From positions 19,964,462 through 20,028,461 of the forward strand of contig NC_034015.1 in NCBI RefSeq assembly GCF_000346465.2: a stretch of DNA of 64,000 nt, in the 5' to 3' direction. Every line of letters begins with the position of its first letter. Within the stretch, counting starts at the first letter, position 1. Under the pieces are notes generated by a model that saw only the letters and a program-made list of their open reading frames with translations, searched no databases and was not told the origin of the DNA. The DNA comes from Prunus persica. Taxonomy: Eukaryota > Streptophyta > Magnoliopsida > Rosales > Rosaceae. Made by a program: the position numbers and the translations under genes. Positions 12,613-25,320 of this stretch are shown one piece after another.

Positions 12613-15600
12613 TTGGAAGTATCGCCACCAATCGGTTTTGGGGTTCTGCAAAAATAGCATTGTGAATCATGCATGGTTGTGAAACCCTTGTTTGCAGGAA
12701 CCCCTAAAGTAGCTAGCAACCAAACAAAGTATATACTGTCTCATATGAACGGGTTGTCACTCTTTTCTCATTTTGAATGTTTACTTAATTTTGAAATTTT
12801 AAAAACAAAACAACAAATAAACTTCTCACCAGTTCATTTTAGTGGTGTAAATGCCTGTGAAGGAGCCATTTCTAGCAAATGTCAATGGCATCCATACAAT
12901 AAAAATTAGATATTTTGGTAATTGCCCCTTAAAAAATTCCAAAATATATCTAATTGATTTCCACCTCATATTGCATTTTAATATTTCGTGTTGATACCTT
13001 AATTTAAAGACATGACGTTAAACGGTGCAATAAACAAAAGAAATTATAAAGGTACAAGAAGAAGAATTAAAAAATTAAGATTATGTACGTAATTTTGCTC
13101 TTTTTGGACCCTGTGATTGTATTTAGACCGTGAATCCTCTAATTAAAATTATGCTCTTGTTCCTGGTTGTCATCACATTTGGGTTGGGTTGTGGATTCAC
13201 TTTTTTTGGTTATCCATTGTACACATCTTATGATTTTTTTTAAAATAAAATATATTTTTCAACAAAAAAAGGTACAAAAAAAGAAAAAGAAGAAAAAAAA
13301 CTCTTATCGATGTGTGTACGTATATAAGTGCTATTAGAGAAGGGGAATACCTAGAAAATGAGTGAATGATATTAATCACTTAAGCTACAAGTCTTCCGAT
13401 TTAATATGAATATTTTAACATCCATATTTAGACATACATTTCCTCCAACATAGTTAAGGCACGTGAAACGATTTTGTCGCCATCTTTTGGCCACGTATAC
13501 AAGGATTTGGCTTCATTTGTCAACCTTCGACATAGTTTGGAGTTGCAAAGAGGGGAAGATGTCGAATTACGTTAGGTTCGGGTTTAGCTTGTGTGACACT
13601 ATGAGTTTAGCCGGTATGGCGTTATGACTCTCTTTGGGTTGCCCGGAGGATGTGGAGCAGTGGTCTTGCTTCTTATTTTGTTTTAGTCTAATAATTTTTA
13701 GGAACTCTTTATGAGTTTATTGTGGTTTTTTTTTTCTATTTATTTTTAGTTTTCAGCTTTCGATATATATATTTGTCATTTTATGTAGTTGCAATGTGAA
13801 TTTGCAAGTCCGAGCACATGTGCTTATGGTTGATGAATCATGGATTTTAATCATTTTTGGGTTGTGCATATTTCTCTCATATCAATTCAACATGTTTTTG
13901 TGTTTAGTCACTGGGGAATATTTACCCATATTCTGCAACCATATATAGTTGCTTTATACTTTTGTTTGTTCATCAATAATAACTATCGCTTTCGCTTATT
14001 CTAAATAATAAAACATAAGAAGATTCTTATTTCTAGAAGCTGCACAGTAATTACTTGAGGTGGTAATTTTGTAATTGAGAACAAAAAGCTGTCGGGGTCC
14101 AGTGAAATAACAAACAGCTCTAGATCTTGTCCTTATATTGAACCAGCCCTCTGCCCAGTATACGTACTGAGAGGATGGCTTTAATCATAATTTGTTGGTG
14201 GGTGATTATTTTGTAACTGTATAATTAAGAGTAAGACAGCTAATGCCAATTGGTTAAAGTAGCTTTTGGAACAGCTTCATTCAAAGGACGCACGTTTGAC
14301 CAAAAGGTCAACAATTACACGAGTTTTTTTTGCTCTTCACTTTCTGTTTTTGTTTTCTTTTGTTATTGACAAAACTCTGGGAGAGATTCTGCTCGAAGAC
14401 TTTTTAGAAGCTATTAGCTATTTATAGTAATATTTCAGTACATTCTTAATTATTTAGAAGCTTCTTTAACCCATTAACAATATATATAGTCCATTTTTAT
14501 CGAGACATCGTAATTCTTAAATAATTTATATGTGTGTGAATCTCTTTATAGGAGATAAATTAATGATTTTGTATGTGTGTAAAAACAATATCCCCCTTCA
14601 TATCTATAAAATATTGTTTATTCCAAAAGCAATAAATTGATTATCAGTCAAATGGCTGTTACAGAGTTGAAATTACTAAGCCCTTTTTCGATTAGGACTC
14701 CATACTACTGTTGGCCAAGATAAAGAAGGATTCCAGAGTAGTCGATTTTGTGTCAACTAATCAGATCTTTTCATTGATTGACATTAAAAAAGTTGCTTCT
14801 TCCAGTATTTTTCACATTACATACTAGTGGAATCATTGACAGCTAATTTAAACCTGTAAAAGTGATTGATGGATCTTAGTATAGTGGTAACTGTCTATAC
14901 TTGGTTGGAATGCAAGAACGATATATTTATATAAAGTTTGATTCCTAGTTGTGGTTAACCTATTGTAGTGGCATAACTTTGTTTTGGGGGTGTCGCCCCA
15001 TTATTATTTTTACCGACAAATTAAACTTTGGGAGATTATCCATTAACATTGGGATATTTTCCAGTTTTCTTGGGAACCCTAGCTAATATAGATGCATGAC
15101 TGTAAAATTGATAAAGGTCTTAAAGTTGTTCATGGGAAGAAACAATATGATTTCTCGCCATCATCATTGACACTGATACTATTAACTAGTCTGCTTGATT
15201 TGTTAATTATACCATATCACCAATAAACCTAGAAAGAATCGGGAACCTAATTAAGATCATGGAAGATCTGAAGCATTTAGTAGAGCTAGATCTTAATTAC
15301 ATAGCCCAATATATATATGCATGAATTTGAAACCAAATTAAGATTATACTCTAATCAATTTATTTGCTAGGATTAGAAGAAATAAAGAAGGTATGTATGC
15401 TGCTTCTATAAATATAGTTGTCCTTCTTGGATAAGCACAATTTTCTTGATGTCAATTGATAACACATACCAAAATGAAGGATTTCAAATTAACCACAAAA
15501 GAATCTGGTTAAAAGAAAAACCACAAGAAATATAACAATATAATCTTCTAACTAAAATGTACATATGATTTAGGTCGAGTATAAAATACAAGATTCTCCA

Positions 15601-16153
15601 TTTATATTTTATGTACTGATATTGCGCTCATGACCGAAAAAGAGTATTACTGTATATGAAAATAAATTATTCTATCCGAGATGTCAAAGTTGTCGTTCTT
15701 ACTTTTACCTAACATCACTTTAATATCCACTTAGTACAAGTTAATCAGTTTCCTTAGCACATTTTATTTATTAATTAGATTCCGTCCTTTGTTTTTATCT
15801 TCTTTGCGAAAGTATACTATTTGAACAGGAGGACTTAGAGAATAGAATAAGACATGAAAGTTCTGCTATATATCTTTATGTATAGAAGAAATTGTATAAG
15901 ATCTACCTGGTATTTGAGGGCAATTAACGATTTGAGAAGAAAATTTCATCATTGTATTATGCAGAAAAAGTCAATAAACTTGCATTACATGAGCTCTTTT
16001 CCACGTGAAAATGAAAATGAAATTGTTGCAATTGCCTTGCCCAACTTGAAGCGCCATTTTGATCAGCTCGAAATTGCCAAAGTAAAAGCATATTGTGCTA
16101 GTTGCGAACTCATATGCATGCACTCTACTTGTGTTGCAAGAAATCAACAACAC
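12613..16153. other. gene-poor intergenic region
   Basis: 3.5 kb of AT-rich DNA between the glyoxal oxidase promoter and the 3' end of the SPEAR gene. It contains one degenerate dispersed repeat (13470-14010). No coding exon found; the 102-residue open frame at 15854-16162 mostly overlaps the reverse of the SPEAR 3' flank and has no protein character. Confidence 0.5.
13470..14010. repeat. degenerate dispersed repeat, copy 1
   Basis: Shares a long series of matching blocks, in the same order, with 40440-40835: CAAGGATTTGGCT, TTTGGAG followed by CAAAG-GGGGA-GATGTCG, GAGGATGTGGA, TTGTTTTAGTCTAATAATT, a segment ending TTTTAATCATTTTT, ATCAATTCAAC, and a tail with TTGTTTAT/CATCAATAA. Probably two old copies of one retroelement 3' end, perhaps a LINE, but no reverse transcriptase is nearby. 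Confidence 0.5.
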
Positions 16154-17538
16154 TTAAAGTGAGAGTCTGAGCTCCAAATCTAGCTCTTGAGTGTCACTTG
16201 ATTCAGAGTTCTGACTGCTTGAACCCATCGAGCTACTTCTATGTTTTTTGCTCTTGTTGTGCTGAGAGTCCTATACATAATAATAATAAGATCAAATCCA
16301 AAAATGGGATCAACATTATATATATAGCAATGTGGAATTGATAGACTAATAGATTTGTTTTATCAATCAGACTCTCAAATTAGAATTATATCATTTTTAA
16401 TCGAAAAAGACACGAGTACACATTATAGCAAAAAGACTGTATATGATGCAAGACTCGTTAAAACCTTGCTTTGGATGTTGTGCTACTTTTTTTCCTCGAC
16501 TGAATTATATATATTTGACTAGTATAACGAGTGCTTACCTCTACTGGAGGCGGATTGAGAAGGTGTCTCGTCATGCTTGGTTGCACAAAATGTTGGGTGT
16601 CCAAGATGGCATTACTGTGGACGTCCCATCTGGTTTTTGAGAAATTTCACGAACGAAATTATTATTAGAAACAAATTGATTCAGGAAAAGAATTCCAGAA
16701 GGGTAGGTACTTATATAGTGCAAGTATAAGTATATACGCACCTTGCTGTTGAACTATGTGGGGAATTATCTCCACCATATATGATATTTGCTCTTTCATA
16801 TTCACCAAGCCCCATCTGAAATAACCAGAGATTGGAGGGGTTATTACTTAGAAACTCTACAAGATTCATTAAAACCCAGATCACAAAATTCCGTTTCTTT
16901 TTGCTTAAGCATAAATTTCAGAAAGAAGAGAAAAGGTGAGAGTGTCTCTTGTTAGCCAGGGATGACGATGAGGATTTGGATATCATCTAGCTAGGGTTGG
17001 AGACAATTGAAGAATAAAATTAAGAAATTAAATTCCTACATAAGAGAAGTCGATAACGATTAATTTGTCAATAGATTTCCATATGCAAATTAAGAAGTCT
17101 CCATTTCCAACTACACGGGAAAAGAAAAAAGAAGAGAAATATTGCTCCAATTGGGAAGAAATTATGTCAAATTGGAATCATTTGATGTTGTTGGTGATGA
17201 TGATGGATGAAGTTGGATATGACTTCATGAACATTTATATATATCCACTTATATATATATATATATGTGCATGGTGACTCATCAAGAAATTAGAGACCAA
17301 ATTGAAAATCGTGAAAACATGAGTAAAACCACAAACGTACCATGATGTTGGGGTGGAAACCATAAGAGAGTGAAGAAGATGTAGAGGATGAAGAAGAAGA
17401 GAAAGAGGATGAGGGTATTGATGAATAAGCTGTTTGCACTCTTGTCTCATCCTGCATGTGTATGTATATATATCATAAGTAATCACATCAAAACCCTTGG
17501 ATTTATAATTCTCTACAAACGAATTAACCCAATTATAA

Positions 17539-17584
<46 letters not shown>

Positions 17585-17834
17585 TACTTACGTTGGTGAA
17601 ATTAGTGGAGTAGGGAGAGTGGAGGGAGGGGTGATAAGTGCAACCCAATTGGCCATGTAATCTGATCTTCTCCAATTGAGCCACTCCAAGCCCTCTCTGA
17701 GGTTGCTTTGGCTTGTCTGAATTACTCTTCTTTCCTTTCCTTGAAGATGAAGAAGAAGAAGACCCTCCTCCTCCATTTCCTCCTCCTCTTTGATCATTTC
17801 CCATGTTTGGCTCCCCAAAATAACTGCTCCCCAT
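16154..17834 (-). CDS. SPEAR: SPEAR/TIE-type EAR-motif transcription repressor adaptor
   Basis: Plant-specific adaptor of the SPOROCYTELESS-like, EAR-containing (SPEAR/TIE) family, which links TCP factors to TOPLESS co-repressors in leaf and ovule development. Five exons, about 211 residues. Exon 1 (17592-17834) gives MGSSYFGEPNMGND, a Gly/Ser-rich linker, a basic patch RKGKK and the family core KPKQPQRGLGVAQLEKIRL followed by HGQLG. Exon 2 (about 17341-17448) is Ser-rich and ends YGFHPNIM. Exon 3 (about 16742-16816) has MGLGEYERANIIYGG; exon 4 (about 16541-16633) has WDVHSNAILDTQHFVQPSMT. The last exon (about 16154-16271) is Ser-rich and ends in the EAR repressor motif LDLELRLSL right before TAA. 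Both hallmark ends are intact. The N-terminus suggests the TIE1/SPEAR3 branch, but the exact orthologue is uncertain. Confidence 0.9.
17543..17580. repeat. (GA)n microsatellite in SPEAR intron 1
   Basis: About 19 GA units, starting only some 12 bases inside intron 1 from the exon 1 donor; on the transcript it is a CU-rich tract. Confidence 0.95.
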
Positions 17835-17888
17835 CTGATCAAATCTTCTCCTTGTCTGATGCTCAAACTACTTCACAGAGAGACACAA

Positions 17889-17938
17889 AGAAGAAGAAGA
17901 AGAAGAAGAGATTTTGAGAGAGAGAGAGAGAGAGAGAG
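17889..17938. repeat. (GAA)n/(GA)n tract upstream of SPEAR
   Basis: A run of GAA units followed by GA units, 55-105 bases upstream of the start codon, so probably in the SPEAR 5' UTR (CU-rich on the transcript), a common place for such tracts in plants. Confidence 0.85.
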
Positions 17939-19779
17939 GGTTTTGCAAATCCCAAACTTTGTGGCAGCAGGCGCTGAGAAATCAGAGATCTCTCCAGTGC
18001 CCTTTTTAAGGTGTTTTGCTAAGGCAGTAATTATTGCATCGCTGGATCAGATTGTGTATAGATTCTAATGTTTTATATACTTAGATTTTATGCTCCTTCT
18101 CTTTTGCCTTAATTTCAGAACTTCTATAATTTCCTCTTTTTTTTTATTTTAATGTTTTGATTTTGATAATTGCCATAATAATTACTTATCAAATATTTCT
18201 TTTCCTTTGGATGTGGACTTTATAGACTGCCACTTGAAAGCGATTGTATATATGATTTCAACTCTTAAAATATTCTCTATTAATAATCAAAATTAATTTA
18301 AACTACCCCACCACGCGCTGTAGACCAGTTGCATATGTCACTAATTCATACTGCCTGCAAACTAATTTATTATAAACATTTTGCTTCCTTATACACGAGA
18401 TGGTGGTGCCTCACATCTTTTTTACAGTAGAATCTTTTACAATACATAGAAATAATCTGGGGTATATTTAATTGGTAATATCATATACAAGATTTCAACG
18501 CTCGATCATTTGAGAGCACATCAAAAATCTGGATCAATCCAACTATAACACCCCGTTAGTATCATATGAATATATATCATTTCTCCTTATTATGCAGGTT
18601 TAAACCTAAGGTGGGCTCCACATTGCATGTGGTTTCCAGTTCCATGATCAAATTGTCTATAAGCTTAGCAGTACCCTAAAAGCCCCAGCTGTAACATTCT
18701 TTAAGCAACTTATTAACAAAGGAACACCAAATATTATAAAATATATATTTTATATGACATTATGAAGCTTAGACCAAATCACTTTTAAATTATATAGATT
18801 CTATAAATCTTTTTGCAGCTTCATAGGGATTGCCCAAGTACTAATGAGGATTAAATGAAAATAAATCTTTAAGCATCTCAAGCAGCTTGCTAGCTGTGTA
18901 GATCCATCTTTATTTATTTAATCAAATTTCACCTTAATCTTTTCCATATATAAAACAGATTACTGTAAAATTAAAATATATATTGCTCAAACTGTTAAAA
19001 TAATAATAATTAAGAATGGTAAATTTAAAATCAAGTTAAAAATTGACCAAAATATCGTGAGAAATTCGATTAGATACGTCGTTGTGAATTGGCTAAGGAC
19101 CAAATCTAATTGAGCTGTTCCACGCATGATCTGTGGGTCATATTTTATGAGTTGTTGTGTGGTGGAAAGTGAGAATGCTCCATTTTCTTAAACACACATG
19201 TGAACTCGTGTAATTACCAAACAAACCTCGTATATTTCTCAAAGCATGTCATTAGTCATCTGTTTAGGGCGAGTTTGACTAGTTTAGGTCATAATACGAG
19301 TTTGCAAATTAGCTCCAATCGCCTAGAAATGACATTTATTGATCACATCGTTCACAAATAGTGTCAACTTATATACAAGTAGGTATCGCCTTTATCGACA
19401 AGATATCTCACCCGAATTAAGCTCTGCCAATGCCAAAGGGTAATTTGCAGTGAACCCTATTTCACCAAGCAAGTAGTTGCTTGATTTTGTAATCAACTTG
19501 ATGATTAATTTAGATTAAACTTGGGAAGGAGGCAACGGTGTATCACTTTTATATAATTGGACGTTTAGATTAATTAAATATGCAAACATAAACAGCATGA
19601 TGTTTTACTTGTAAAATAATCCAAGCTTTTTTTTTAAAAAAAAATATTGGCCATCTAAAATAGCAAGTAATCTTTCTGTTGAGTTTAAGTTTGTTCAAGT
19701 TCATAAACTCTATGAGTTTTTTGTCTTTTATTATTTCAAAAACTTAGTTCAGTTTGCTGGGTATTCTTGGTTTCTCTAG

Positions 19780-20050
19780 GAGAGACATGCCAGTTAGCAG
19801 CTAGTTTTGTCATTGATGTCATTGAACTAGATTCGGGGAAATTATGACGGTTGAAAAGGGTTATAGAAAAATTATTTTCGAAAGTGATTCTCTTCATATC
19901 GTTTTAACTTTTCGACTGGCTCAGATCACTGGGGAAGTGTTATTCATGTCTATCATATTGTTATTCAATTTACAGCCTTTATCGTCTATATTCTTTGTAC
20001 TCATTATTTATATTAATCTAATAAAATTCTATTGCCTTTTCATAAAATAG
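19780..20050 (+). pseudogene. relic of a retroelement RNase H-like domain
   Basis: A short open frame reads MTVEKGYRKIIFESDSLHIV, matching the conserved beginning of the plant RNase H-like (RVT_3) domain found at the end of LINE reverse transcriptases and related host proteins (pattern: EGYRKIIFESDS). The frame then loses similarity and becomes hydrophobic and AT-driven before the stop at 20050. No other domain parts were found around it. Confidence 0.45.
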
Positions 20051-21502
20051 AAGATTACAAGCCAAAGTCATGCTCAATTTCTACGGTCAAATTATGGAAC
20101 CCGAATTCATATTGTAATGGAAAGTGTCTATATATTTGGTTTTGAACAAAGAATCGTATATATAATCAAATAAAACTACAAGATATTGACAAAGAACACA
20201 TTGTGCCGTTCAAATCCAACAATTCATTACTCCTTTTCTTATATTCTTTTTTTTGGTGTTCATGCAACGATTTGCAAACCATATCCATTTATAAAATATA
20301 TTCGATAACCGATGCTTCAAGCTACCTGTGAAAATTTTATTAATTCTTTTTTGGTCTGAAAAAAATGCATTAATTCTTAAAAACGTTAATATAATATACA
20401 AAGATATATTTAAATTTAGTAGCATTACTATGTAGACTATATGATTCAACTGCGGCTGAGAAAATTATAAAATCCAGGTCGTGAATCATATGATTAAAAA
20501 CAATTATTTGTACAAACACTATGTAATTAAATTGGTTTTGTATTCCTATATTAATGTGGAGATGGTGTGATTTCTGGGGGTGGCCTCTATTAATATCATG
20601 CCATGTGTATCGTAGTCATGAGGCACTGACGTACGTACCACAATGTTTCTTACTTCATGATAATGATAACATAAATTATTTACTACACATACATAGCCCT
20701 AGGCCATTGATAGCGACATTAAATTATATATAGTTTTTAGTCACACACAATAGGAACAAGAAATTATATAGTTTACTAGATTAAAAAGCAAAGTGGTCAT
20801 GTCATCGCTAATGATACTAGGGTATGTTTTGAAGTGCTTCTATATAAAATGTCTCGTTGAAAATTTAAGTAATTTCTTTATATACGTAACGGTGTGTTTA
20901 TACTTATAAAATGACTAAAAACACTTCAACATTTGTTTTCAACACTCTTCAAAAGAAAGTAACACATCTTAAATTGGATAAAATTTTGGTGCTTTAAATC
21001 TCATTAGGAGAAAACGGGGAATATATATACATATTATCTTATGTTAATTGGGTTTGATTTGATGATAAGCGATGGAGTTTAGTATAGTAATAGAATAATA
21101 ATAATGATAATGAGAAAGAAAGACAAATGGAAGTGGAGGGAGAGAGATGCAGGGAATATATGATATCTATTGTAGATTTGCAAGCACATGCAAAATTACA
21201 GAGAGGATTACTCCACACGATTTGCAATGCAAAGCAAAGCAAAAAGAAAGAAGAGAGACATGAAATGAAAACCAATATCCTTGGAAAACGCTGCGTTTAG
21301 GAATTGAAATTTGAAAAGCCAAATCCACCATCCACCGCTTCCATATCCCATCCAAATCACCTTCAAATCCCATATATTTTTATAAGATTCCCACATTTTA
21401 ATTTAAATATTCCAATACAGCACACGGGGACTTGCACCAAACCAAACTTCTTCTTCTTCTTCTCTTTTTGTTCTGTATATTTATTTATTTGGTTAATAAG
21501 GT

Positions 21503-21503
<1 letters not shown>

Positions 21504-21545
<42 letters not shown>
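21504..21545. repeat. (GA)n microsatellite
   Basis: About 21 GA units in intergenic DNA, next to a TTC-repeat at 21448-21463. Confidence 0.95.
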
Positions 21546-21547
<2 letters not shown>

Positions 21548-21950
21548 GGGTTGGTGTGCGTAAGTGTGTATGTGTGGACTGATCTTTTATACAAATTGAA
21601 ACACTCTCTCTGTCTTTCCAGAAACTTTTGTTGGATCAGTTAAAAATTGAGAAAGAATCCTCTGAGATTTCTTTTTAAAAAGTTTCAATAATGTATCACA
21701 CTACTAGCTTTGCCATGCTACTATGTATGCTGATGCCCCATATTAATCTCTACATATTTATCCGTTGACCACATAAAAATGACCTTTAAAAAGCAACAAC
21801 TTTAGTATCATTATTGTCATTTAAACATTTATCTATCCCTCTGTGTGCAAACTCATAGAGATTGGTAGGTCCATGAAGGTCTTGAAAAAGGAGATATTTT
21901 ATTTACTTCGTTGTATAACGAGTTAACATTACAATATATGTAACCACGAG

Positions 21951-22045
21951 CGGGGTTATCACAGTGGTTGTGGTCCTCCTCCTTTCCCCCTCTTAGCACC
22001 TAAGGTCAAAACTCCGAAATTTCTTTCCTCCCAATGTAACCCAAG
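21951..22045 (+). repeat. tRNA-related SINE-like fragment
   Basis: A box A-like part (GTTATCACAGTGGTTGTGG) is followed about 45 bases later by a box B-like part (AAGGTCAAAACTCCGAAAT), the arrangement of a degenerate Pol III promoter. It lacks a foldable cloverleaf, so a SINE head is likelier than a tRNA gene. Confidence 0.35.
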
Positions 22046-22741
22046 AAAAACTTAGTGATATATATATATATATATGTATATATAGGCCATTGCAACAACT
22101 TGTGTGGTTTGGTAGTGAGTTATGCAGGGGGTGTGCTTATAAAATAATAATGCTTTAATTTGCTGGTGATGAGCCTGTTCTTAAATTAAGCTGCATGATT
22201 GAATTTGAGAGTAGTTAAAGAAACCTTGTAGATACCTAGATCTCTTATGTATGTAGATATATATATATGCTAGCAATGCAGCCAATGCAGAGCTAAATTG
22301 AATTATATAATGCCCATGAATCAATGTTAAGCCTGGATTGGAGATTCTCTCATATCTTTTAAGACTTTTGTGCAATACAAAGTGCAAGAAGGGTTCTAAA
22401 GTGATTTGTATATAAAATGAGAGAGGGTTATATTAAAATGTAGGCACAACTGGAAATTTGGGGACCTTGGAAACTACAAAGAGAGCTCTTGTAGGAAAAT
22501 TCCTTTTTTTTTCTTCTTAAAAGGGCCCCACTCATGACTTGGAAATGAAGCACAACATTAATGCAATTGTCCTCATTGTCTCCTCATCTCCTCTTTTCAA
22601 AACACCCAATCACAAAACCAACATCCCCAGTGCTCTTATGATCTATCTTGGATATCATTTCTGATCTTGTTTCATTTAATAATGCATAATTCTGATTACT
22701 CTAATCTTCAATTTTAAAACTCTACAATAATGCAATAGATA

Positions 22742-22812
22742 TGGATTTAGTCAAATTGGATAAAATAGATGTGCTTTTTACTCTGTATCCGAGTTCGAAT
22801 CCCCATTTCCAT
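22742..22812 (+). repeat. tRNA-related SINE-like fragment
   Basis: TTTAGTCAAATTGGATAAAA resembles box A and GAGTTCGAATCCCC is a near-perfect box B, about 50 bases apart. No acceptor-stem pairing was found. Confidence 0.4.
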
Positions 22813-24950
22813 AATTTAAATTAAAACTATAATAATACACACTACCTACATCATCATTATATATATTTAGAGGGCCTTAATTTCCCGCCATTAATTCAAA
22901 AAATTTCCCTTGCTTTTACATTTAACTAACGGTTTCGTGTAACTTTGTGTTTCAAGAGGTCAATCTAGAGGCTTATTATAGACTAGCTCATTTCGCTTTG
23001 TTCCATTTAAATCGTATTTAGATCCTCTTACTATAATTCAGGATGTATTAGTTAGTGTCTTTTGTAAGTTTCTTTGTTTCGTAACCAAAAAAATAATGTT
23101 CAAAACATATACTCAAACAAGATCTAATACAAACAATTTATGCTAAAAATTAATATGCAACAAATCATTCTTTCATTCTTTCATAGCCTGGCAAGGCAAC
23201 AAAGCTTCATTCTGAAAACTTGAGTTAAGAGCTGAACCCGATCCAACCCAATTATAAAACAAAGGATTCATTGGACTGCTCGATAATATTTCTTCATATA
23301 TATGTTTCCTTTCCACGTGTTGGAAACTTTTATAAATTGGCATATGACATTGGGAATATCTTGCCTATAAAGTTTTTTTGTTTAACAATTTCGGAAACCA
23401 TATTGTTGATGATGTCATCTCCATGCTTAAATGATTTAATTATAGCTCCAACCCATGCTCACATATTTATTTATTACCCTAGTGTTGATGAATCTATGGA
23501 ATTTGCTTATGCTACCCAACAATGCCTGCTTCTTTTGTAAACTACACAACTTTATGTCTTGCTTGCATGCATGCATGTGGTCATATTGCAATTTTATATC
23601 CTCCATTCTTATTTCTAGTACTTCCCCACCATTATAAATATATGCTGCTGGTAGGTCTTGATCTACTTGTTTATCGTAGTGACCTTTTTCTCTCTCTCTC
23701 TTTCTTTCTTTTGTTATTAGTTTGTAAAGGTTATTATGGGAAAGTTGAAGAAGTTTAATGGGTATATATAGTTTCTTTTATTTTATTTAATAACTATCGT
23801 ACGTGAGATTTGAATCTAAAACCTACTCCAATAAGATCGAGATTGAATACAACTAAACCAAACGACATTTTGGCGGAACCGCATATATTGTATTATATGT
23901 TAGAAATTTTTGTTTTTTTTGGGGTCAAAGTATTATGCTTTAGATTCATGGCCCAATTAGAATTTTGACTCTCTTGTGCTCAACCCATTAGTGAACTTTG
24001 TTGGGCTTTGTGCATCCAAATTTGTGGGCCTGAGCCTACAAGTATCTAAATTGGACAATTATGGGCCCCAGGAACCAAGGTTAGGAGATTCCGGTTTATG
24101 TGGCCCAGAGTATCCGATTCAAACCGGACCAGGCAGAGCCGAAGAAGCTCATAGTAGATTTTGCCTAATCTTCGAGCAAGCGGACAGTGCCACAAAGATA
24201 AGGATTTAAAGCCCCACCTTTCATTTTCCTCGCCTTACCAGGAAATGACTAATGAATAGGCTCAATCGCCAGAATAGCATAAGCTTCACACACTCGTAAA
24301 CTTCTCGGGTTTACTTAAAAACTATACATTTGAAGTTCCAATTGGCTGAATTTTGCTTCAAAGGTACAAATTCAGCTGCATGCACTAAATGGGTCTTTGA
24401 ATTTATACTCTTTTTGTGTGTTCGGATAAGTTTGCAATAATGGGTTGTTGAATTTATGTTGCTCTTTTTGTGTTCACCGCCAGTTTTCCTTGGTTTTGCT
24501 TTTAGATATTATAACTGGTTTATCTCTTTCAGTTTCTCTGTTTCTTTTGTTTTGTTTTGTTGGTTCTGTTTGTAAAAATGGATTCTTGTAATGTTCGCTG
24601 GAGTTCTTACTTCACTCCACTGTGTCATTGAATTGAAAGAGGAAGCTTGATTATTGTTTTTCAGTGATAGTGTGAAGGTGGAGGTATACCCGAATGGACT
24701 CTCTCCACAGGATTGGGGATAATTGTTTGTGTTTGTTCAGTGTTTAGTTTGATATGAACTTCAAATTTAGTTCGAAATACAAATGCTGATTTTGTTCAAT
24801 GGAATTTTTGGGATGTGGCTGTCAAGTTCATTTGTTTGTTATAGGAATTTGGATGGTGATATCTATATTTTGTTTTCGTTGGCGATTAAAAATAATTAGC
24901 TAATTCAGACTTGATACTTTTGATTGAAAGTATCAAGTAGAACTTGTAAC

Positions 24951-25080
24951 GTACTTTTGATGGAACCATGGGAGGATGTATTCTCATGGCTTGGGCTGTT
25001 AGCAATTGCAAATGTACTTTTCGTGGAACCATGGGAGGATATATTCTCATGGTTTTGGCTGTCAGCACCTGAACGTACTT
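24951..25080. repeat. 63-bp tandem duplication in the leader intron
   Basis: Units starting GTACTTTT at 24951 and 25014 share TGGAACCATGGGAGGAT, ATTCTCATGG and GGCTGT, with a partial third start at 25075. It lies in the presumed 5' UTR intron of the EF-Ts gene. Confidence 0.85.
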
Positions 25081-25320
25081 TTTGAACCAACATTTCTCAA
25101 TACATGAAATTCTATGACTCAGGTGAACCAGGTGCATGTATTTGAATTGAGACGTTATCTATACCTTCATGTTCATAATTACACCCTTTTTACTTTGCTC
25201 CATATCAATATCATTTCCATTATGCCTCACAGTTTATTGTCATCCCACTCCAAGATGAAACTTTTCTTACTTATTCATCATTTTGATACGCTGTGCAGGT
25301 GAACAAGGAATGAAGGACTT

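Larger units (their letters stand above)
17939..24100. other. 6-kb gene-poor intergenic region
   Basis: AT-rich DNA between the SPEAR promoter and the 5' end of the plastid EF-Ts gene. I see a retroelement RNase H relic near 19.8 kb, a GA microsatellite at 21.5 kb and two tRNA-related SINE-like pieces near 22.0 and 22.8 kb. No exon with family resemblance was found, and none of the common plant microRNA sequences I could recall was recognised. Confidence 0.5.

Noticed and set aside
15854..16162. 102-residue plus-strand frame beside the SPEAR stop
   Set aside because: Mostly AT-driven codons, overlaps the opposite-strand SPEAR end, no domain.
22742..22812. Possible tRNA gene because of the box B match
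   Set aside because: No acceptor or anticodon stems could be paired; a SINE-like fragment fits better.
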